From: Aurifilum marmelostoma
Lineage: Eukaryota; Ascomycota; Sordariomycetes; Diaporthales; Cryphonectriaceae
Direction of reading: 5' to 3'
Assembly: GCA_027559495.1 (NCBI GenBank)
Contig: JAMXSV010000028.1
Location: 806,001-870,000, forward strand
DNA length: 64,000 nucleotides
Below the pieces are notes generated by a model. That model was not told the DNA's origin, made no database searches, and worked only from the letters and a program-made list of their open reading frames with translations. Shown here in pieces: positions 57,451-64,000 of this stretch. Position 1 is the stretch's first letter; each line of letters opens with the position of its first letter. Made by a program: the position numbers and the translations under genes.

Positions 57451-59195
57451 CTAGGCCTTCCCCGTCAGGTAGTCCTCGTGAGAGGAGATCTCGGTCTCCT
57501 TCTCGACCTGGTGGAGGTCCAAGTGCGCCACATGGGCGTCTTCTCCGTCGATGATCTTGGCCAGCTCCTCCAGGGTGGGTCCTTTGGTCTCGACGTACAT
57601 GAAGTAGACAAAGGTGAGCTCTAGGGCGACCCAGCACTGTAATGGTTATGTCAGCCACGGTCTTTGGTACGAGATGACAAGACAAGACAATGGATGCTGT
57701 GATCATCGTCGACTTACGGTGTAGATAAGATAGAACTTCCAGGTGTGCGGGTCAAAGTACTCAAAGGCGACTGGGTTGGCATAGGTGTTGAGCGTCAGGG
57801 CGACCTGGATGCAGAGGTTCATGATCATGAGACCCTTGGCACGGAGCGTGTAGGGCAGAACCTCGATGGCATAGCCGACCAGAAGGCCAGACCAGGCGAC
57901 GGAGTAGAAGATGCCAAAGATCCAGATGAAGACGATCATGGCGTTGTTGGCCTTGGTGGCGCCGTGGTCCTCAGCCAGGCCCGAGGTCAAGGTCCAGACG
58001 GCGAGGGTGGCGACCATGCCCGACGTGGAGATGAGGAAGGTGGGGCGGCGGCCGACCTTGTCGACAAACATGGCCATGGTGATGGAGACGATGAGGGCGA
58101 GCGTGGTCTGGCCGGCGGACAGGCCCAGCTTCTGGGTGGAGCCCTCGACGCCGGCAGTGCTGTAGAGGAGGCTGGAGTAGTTGGAGATGATGGCGTTGCC
58201 TGACCACTGCGAGAAGACGCCCAGGGAGATGAGGATGGCCAGCCGGAACCGGTTGCCCTTTGTCCTGAGGAAGTCGAGATAGCTGCTCTGCCTCTTGGCC
58301 TCGAGCTCCATGGCGATGGTCTCCTTGATCTCGCGGTACTCGAACTGCACGGTCGGGTGCTGCGTGTTGCCATTGGCGTGGTACTTTCCGAGGATCTGGA
58401 GAGCCTCTTCGCTTCTGTCCTTGGCGATCAGGTAGCGGGGCGACTCGGGAACGAACCAGATAAAAGTAAGCTGGATGACGGAGGGCAATGCCTGGAGCAG
58501 GGCAGGGATCCTCCAGGACCAGTCGCTGAAGAGGTAGTCTGTGCCGAAGGCGAGCCACGAGACAAAGAGAGCGCCGACGTTCCACAGGCAGTTGTAGACA
58601 GTGGTCAGACGGGCTCTGTGCTGGGGGTGGCAGATCTCGGTGAGCAGCATTGGCGACGACAGCTGAGCAAACGAGTTTCCGAAACCCAGCAGGAACCGAC
58701 CGCCCATGAAGACGCCGAGGGTGCTTCCTGCGCCCTGCATGATGGCACCACCAATCATGATGGTACAGCCGATCACGATGGGTATCTTGCGTCCGAAGTG
58801 ATCGGTGAAGAAGGGAACGATAGGAATGGATGCGACGCTGCCGATCTGGTATAGGGCACCGAGAAGACCTAGCATGGAACCTTGAGGGTCACCGAATCTC
58901 TGATAAACAACAATCGTCAATACACAATCGAGAGAATCGAATGTCGTTTTTGTTTTCGGGTTCACTAGGACGGGAGGTGACTTACACTCTTCCATGTGTC
59001 AAAGTTCTGCACACTGTTGAAGAACATGCCATCGTAGCCGGTCGTGGCCGAGGCAATACAGAGCACAAAGGCATGCCAGTATAGCTTCCTCAGGCCGGGC
59101 TCCTTGGTCCAGTTCACCCTCTCAAACTGAGGTGCCTCCTCCTGCGCAGCGACAATAACGTCCTTCCTGGGTGCTGACCTCTTGAAGAGACCCAT
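57451..59195 (-). CDS. MFS sugar transporter (hexose/lactose-permease type)
   Basis: Three exons: 59195-58986, 58899-57718 and 57636-57451, all phase-0 joins, giving 525 residues. It is a 12-helix proton-coupled sugar porter of the plasma membrane. Hallmarks: FFTDHFGRK in the loop between helices 2 and 3; GRFLLGFGNSF; WRIPALLQALPS; PESPRYLIAKDRSEEA before the central loop; DKVGRRPTF after helix 8; and VETKGPTLEELAKI at the end of helix 12, rebuilt only by including the last exon. The cytoplasmic C-tail is acidic. The overall pattern (TGYDGMFFNSVQ near the start, ETKGPTLEE at the end) resembles fungal lactose/hexose permeases, but the substrate cannot be read from sequence. Confidence 0.92.
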
Positions 59196-61157
59196 GCTGG
59201 ATGTGACTGACCGGGCGCAGATGGATACTATGTGTAGACCTGAAAGTTGAAGCGAGCTTTTTACGTCTGCAAGACGATGTCAGGCTCTTTCTCAGTAGGA
59301 GAGAGAGTGGATGAGGCTGGCCAAACAACAACACGGACCATTCTGCCCTGGGAGGACGGGTAACTCAGCATATATAACAGGAACAATAGCATGGAGGTAA
59401 AAAAAAAGGTTGCAACCCTACATGCGTGGGCGGGCATGCGGGCCGAGAAAATCGCCCAGGATAGAGTAGGATCAGCCCTCTGGCCAAGCTGGCCGTGCTT
59501 CCCTAAAGGAGCAGGAAGGACAAGGATCGAATGGCGCGGCAGCAGGCTAAATGCAATATCGCAGCCGCGTGAGGCAGGGCTGCAGCAGACAGAACTACTA
59601 AGCAGTTATGAGCCCTGTCAGGATGGTCCATGTCGAAGCCGGGAAAATAAGGATAAGCATCAACTCTATTGACAACAGATCGACAGGGGGATTGTTCCTA
59701 TTCGGATGGCGAGTCTGTTTGGTCTTGAGGAGAGTGCATCGGCTCAATACAATGTTCCAGAAGAGATGAATCGGAAGTTGATTGACATCTCGTGATTTAT
59801 CTACCTGCCAGCGCCATGATCTGCTAAAGGTCGAGGCGCTTGTCCAGATCAGCGCCGTCGATATGTGGTGACGAAGAACAGTTGTGGGTCGCTGGAGGTT
59901 GCCTCGTGTCCTGGACCTGGTGGAACGATGGTGTGTGTCTGTTCTGGTAGACTGGTTGAGATGTCGGTCTCATGTCGGTCACGGCGAAATAGGTCTCGTC
60001 TCCTGCATGACCGATATTGGAATTGATGTTCGGGCAATGGACGGGAGACCTTTATTAAGACACCACTCTGGTGGACGCTGCAACCCATCCAGCCCAGCTA
60101 CTGGATGGCAGCCACTCAAGACGAGGTAGCCAGGGACTCACTATTGAACCCAGGGAACGGTTCGCCTGTGTCCTTCAATCTCGAGCAATATGCGCCACCA
60201 CCGACAAGGGCGTTGCGCCAAGGTGGGCATGATTCTGTTGCTGACATGGCCACACGTCGTCTCGGACGGGAGGCTTCCAGTTGAGTGCATTCATCCGATA
60301 CATTTAGCCTATTTCCAGCCTGCTTCCCTTCTTGGGTTCTCGGCGAGCTTGCCGGGAGCGAGGCCCAAAGGAGGACAGATGTGGGGTGCTGGGGTTGGCC
60401 TCCAAATCCACCAGACAGCCTCATGACAGCAGAATTCATCCGCTAAAGGTGCCTTTGTATGACCCCAAGGCGAGACTTCGGCGCATTGCCAAGTAGAGAC
60501 TGAACGTGACCCAGAATATGTCTTCAAAAGCCGTCTACCCCTTTGTTCTCGGGTCAGCTTTCATATCGTCATGCCCGTCACCGTAGGGGCCAACACGGAT
60601 AGAGCACGATACGCTTCACCTCTAACTGTCTTTGAATGCCAAACTTTCTGGTCACCAAAGACCAGATTAGAGTTTTAGGTAAACGGTTTCAAGTGTAGCT
60701 CGCTCATGATCTGGACGCATGACCATCAGGGTTTCCCCGATCGGTCCATTGACCTCGCTAGAACAAAGCAGTTGTAATCAAGGAGCCAGTTCAGAGGTGA
60801 GCAGGACTAGGTGGTGCTGGTGGAGGCAGACGATGAAGTCGAGAGAGGAAGAGTATGTGATACATGGGAGAGAGTGGTGGATCACTGCTGGGAAGGAAGT
60901 TGAAATAAGGTTCCTGTCAGTGTTACAGTATACTAAGTACGTCTGTAGAGTAGCGGGGGGGCTTACCCGCAACTGCCCGCACAGCAAAAGCGGAGATGGC
61001 CTTATCGATAAGCACCTTGCCAACCCGCGACGCGTCGATTCCAGTGAACACGCGTAAATCGATGTCGCCCCCAATCGTCACCAACAACCCGCCCAGCGCC
61101 CCGACCATATTTGTCCCATGAGTGGTCCACACCACACTCCCGCACCACCACCACGCC
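59196..61157. other. Divergent interval transporter/MSH3, 2 kb
   Basis: Holds the promoters of the transporter (-) and MSH3 (+). Open frames on both strands have no recognisable content. The MSH3-proximal end carries the MluI-box pair listed separately. Confidence 0.5.
61030..61055. promoter_or_regulatory. Pair of MluI cell-cycle boxes upstream of MSH3
   Basis: Two perfect ACGCGT palindromes at 61030-61035 and 61050-61055, with 14 bases between them and 103-128 bases before the MSH3 ATG. Spacing and position fit MBF-type control of a replication-coupled repair gene. Function inferred. Confidence 0.5.
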
Positions 61158-64000
61158 ATGGCTGGTCCATCTAAGCACCCCGAGAAGCGCCAGGCTTCTC
61201 TGACCAGCTTCTTCACACCCAGGACCGTCAATGGCCTGTCTGCGTCCCTCAGTAAGAAGCGATCAACAGAGGCAGGTGGCGATGCCGGGGGTAGCAAGAC
61301 GGATGGCAGCAGTCCGCCTCGTAAACGACCTCTTGAGGAGGACACAGATAATGGCAATGATGGACCGCCTCCCTCGACGAGGCGGGTCAAGTCCAAGGAG
61401 GATCATGTCCCAGAGACGAGCTCTCTCCTCGACAAGTCTCCAGACCGGCCGCCGGAGGCTGCCCTCAAGGTCCCGACAAGCTCTCGGACTGATCGGTATG
61501 CATACGATGTATCCCAGGCGGCCGAGGCAGCAGGATCAGCCGAGCAGATGATGGAAGACGAGGCCGATGCCCAGCACAAGGCGGAGCTGCACCGCAAGTT
61601 CGTCAAGAAGCTGGGACACCCAGACAGCATGGCCATGATCAAGCGCCGCAATTTCCAGATTGACGATGAGTCTGCAGCCCTGGAAGAAGACGGTGACGCG
61701 GACGATGGGGAGGACGAGGACGCTACTCGGCCCAAAACCGCCAAAAAGAAGGGCGCCAAGACCGGCAAGTTGACGCCAATGGAGGTTCAGTTCCTGGACA
61801 TCAAGAGGAAGCACATGGACACCGTCCTCATCGTCGAAGTTGGCTACAAGTTTAGGTTCTTCGGTGAGGATGCACGTATCGCGGCAAAGGAGCTAAGTAT
61901 CGTGTGCATACCTGGCAAATTCCGATATGACGAGCGTAGGTTGCCCGTCCGCACCTCTCTCTGGTCGCATGTCAATAACACGCTGACACTGTGAGCACAG
62001 ATCCTTCGGAAGCCCATCTGGATCGGTTCGCCTCAGCAAGCATCCCAGTACACCGACTTTCTGTTCATGCTAAGCGGTTGGTGGCAGCTGGCCACAAGGT
62101 CGGAGTCGTGCGGCAGATTGAGACGGCAGCTCTCAAGAAGGCCGGCGACAACCGGAATGCCCCCTTTGTCCGGAAGCTCACCAATGTCTATACCAAAGGG
62201 ACGTATATCGACGAGATAGGAGAGCTGGACCAGAAGAGCACGGGTGCACCTCCAGGCGGCTACCTGCTCTGCATCACCGAGTCCAAGGCCAAAGGCTGGG
62301 GCACCGACGAGAAGGTCGATGTGGGTATCCTCGCCGTGCAGCCTGCCACGGGTGACATCATCTACGACAACTTTGAGGATGGTTTCATGCGTCGAGAGGT
62401 CGAGACCAGGCTCTTGCACATATCGCCATGCGAGTTTCTCATCGTCGGAGACTTATCGAAAGCCACTGACAAGCTGCTCCAACATCTGTCAGGCACGAGC
62501 AGCAACGTCTTTGGAGACCGGACGAGGATGGAAAGAGTACCCAAAAGCAAGACGATGGCCGCCGAGGCCTACTCCCACGTGACACAGTTCTACGCAGGCA
62601 AGCTGAAAGATAACGCTGACACTCGAGCGTCTGCCCTGCTGGACAAGGTCCTGAAGTTGCCCGAGCCAGTGACCATATGTCTTTCTGCGATGATCACGCA
62701 CCTGGCCGAGTACGGCCTGGAACACATCTTCGACTTGACCAAATACTTTACCTCCTTCTCGACGAGGTCACACATGCTGATCAACGGGACTACATTGGAG
62801 AGTTTGGAAGTCTACAGGAATCAGACCGACCATGTGGAAAAGGGCAGTCTGCTGTGGGCTATCGACAAGACGCACACTCGTTTTGGCCAGAGACTTTTGC
62901 GAAAGTGGATTGGTCGTCCGCTTCTGGATAAGGAGCCACTGGAGCAGCGCGTGACGGCTGTCCAAGAGCTGTTCGAGAACCGGTCAACATGGAGGGTCGA
63001 CAAGTTGGAGGGCCTCCTGACACACATCAAGACGGATCTGGAGAGGAGTCTGATCCGCATCTACTACAGCAAATGCTCCAGACCAGAGCTGCTTGCCGTC
63101 CTGCAGTCCATGCAGAAAATCTCCATGGAGTATGCCAAGGTCAAGACAGCAGCAGACACTGGCTTTCAGTCCACACTCCTGAGTGATGCGATCTGCTCGA
63201 TCCCGCAGATTGGTGAAATCGTCGTCACCTTCCTCGAGAGGATCAACCCGGAAGCCGCCCGTCAAGATAACAAGTACGAGTTCTTCCGCGAGACAGAGGA
63301 GACTGACGACATCTCCAACCACAAGCTGGGCATCGCGGCCGTCGAGCAAGAGCTTGATGCTCACCGCCAGGAGGCAGCGAAGAAACTCGGCAAGAAGGGT
63401 TCTGTCCCTTATGTCACCGTTGCGGGCATCGAGTACCTGATAGAAGTCCCCAATATCGACTTGAAAAAAGTACCAGCCTCGTGGATTAAGATCAGCGGCA
63501 CCAAGAAGCTGTCTCGGTTCCACACCCCCGAGGTGGTCAGCCTCATCAGCGAGCGGGACCAGCACAAGGAATCCCTCGCAGCTGCCTGCGATGCCGCCTT
63601 TCGCTCACTTCTGTCCTCCATAGCGGCAGCATACCAGCCGCTCCGCGATGCCGTGTCCGCCCTCGCTACTCTGGACTGCCTTGTTTCCTTGTCCAAAGTT
63701 GCTGCGCTCCCAGGCTACTCGAAACCGACCTTCCTCCCCTCTTCGAGCCCCCCCATCCATCTCCATCTCTGCTGGCCGCCACCCCATCGCCGAACATACC
63801 CTGCCCAACGGTTACATCCCCTTCACCACTACCCTCTCTGCCCCTTCGCCACTGGCGCACCTCATCACCGGTCCGAACATGGGTGGAAAATCATCCTTTG
63901 TGCGCGCCGTTGCCCTTCTTGTCCTGCTTGCACAGATCGGCTCCTTCGTCCCGGCCGACAGCATGTCTCTCACTCTCACGGACGCCATCCACACCCGAAT
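61158..64000 (+). CDS. MSH3: DNA mismatch repair protein Msh3 (5' part; frame broken at a C7 tract)
   Basis: Exon 1 is 61158-61935; exon 2 starts at 62001 and runs past the window end. Phase 1 join (GTAGGT...GCACAG). Msh3 pairs with Msh2 as MutS-beta and recognises insertion-deletion loops. The start ATG at 61158 gives a PCNA-interacting motif QASLTSFF at residues 12-19. Exon 1 then carries a disordered charged linker and the MutS domain I opening (TPMEVQFLDIKRKHMDTVL, KFRFFGEDARIAA); exon 2 continues with HRLSVHAKRLVAAGHKVGVV, connector, lever and clamp regions. At C7 63748-63754 the frame slips by one surplus base; in the next frame the ATPase follows (ISAGRHPIAEHTLPNGYIPF, Walker A GPNMGGKSS). 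The rest lies beyond the window. Confidence 0.92.

Overview
This is a 64 kb piece of nuclear DNA from a filamentous ascomycete (Pezizomycotina). Gene content points to a Sordariomycete, but I cannot name the species. Evidence: most genes carry short introns (about 50-220 bases) with GTAAGT/GTATGT-type donors and CTGAC/CTAAC-type branch points; genes lie on both strands with no operons; and there are clear fungal orthologues (PEX1, MCM7, RRS1, BET2, ALG6, palC, SDH6, MSH3) beside fungus-specific families (a DUF6594-type membrane protein, a secreted NucA/NucB nuclease-like protein, a cupredoxin-like surface protein, a small secreted cysteine-rich protein). I assembled 21 gene models by joining exons at splice sites whose reading phases agree.

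Layout. 0-8 kb: an uncharacterised fungal protein with two C-terminal membrane segments (-), a secreted NucA/NucB-like protein (-) and a 503-residue protein built from a repeated module (+). 8.4-20 kb is a housekeeping block: PEX1 (-) divergent from MCM7 (+), then mitoribosomal mS29 (-) divergent from RRS1 (+). 20-27 kb: a RhoGAP protein (-) with Gln/His tracts, a 4 kb gene-free stretch, and BET2 (+), the Rab geranylgeranyltransferase beta subunit. 30-42 kb: a cupredoxin-like membrane protein (-), ALG6 (-) divergent from palC (+), and an RBR-type ubiquitin ligase (-). 43-50.5 kb: a fumarylacetoacetate hydrolase-family enzyme (-), a secreted cysteine-rich effector-like protein (-), an AT-richer stretch, the tiny three-exon SDH6/SDHAF1 gene (+) and a long disordered protein (+). 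50.5-64 kb is sparser: a candidate 55-residue spliced gene (+), a DUF6594-type protein (+), a sugar transporter (-) and the 5' part of MSH3 (+), cut by the window end.

The genes are independent units, but three pairs are head-to-head over about 550-700 bases (PEX1/MCM7, mS29/RRS1, ALG6/palC). MCM7 and MSH3, both replication/repair genes, each have a cluster of MluI-box (ACGCGT-type) sites upstream, suggesting shared G1/S control.

The most consequential observation is technical or evolutionary. In four otherwise well-conserved genes (RhoGAP, palC, the FAH-family enzyme, MSH3) the frame is broken by exactly one surplus base, and each break can be placed in a G/C homopolymer of 5-7. Removing one base restores both family similarity and splice phase. 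This looks like homopolymer length error in the assembly rather than four pseudogenes, and automatic gene models here will be truncated or given false introns. I found no CRISPR array, rRNA, convincing tRNA, intact transposon or biosynthetic gene cluster.
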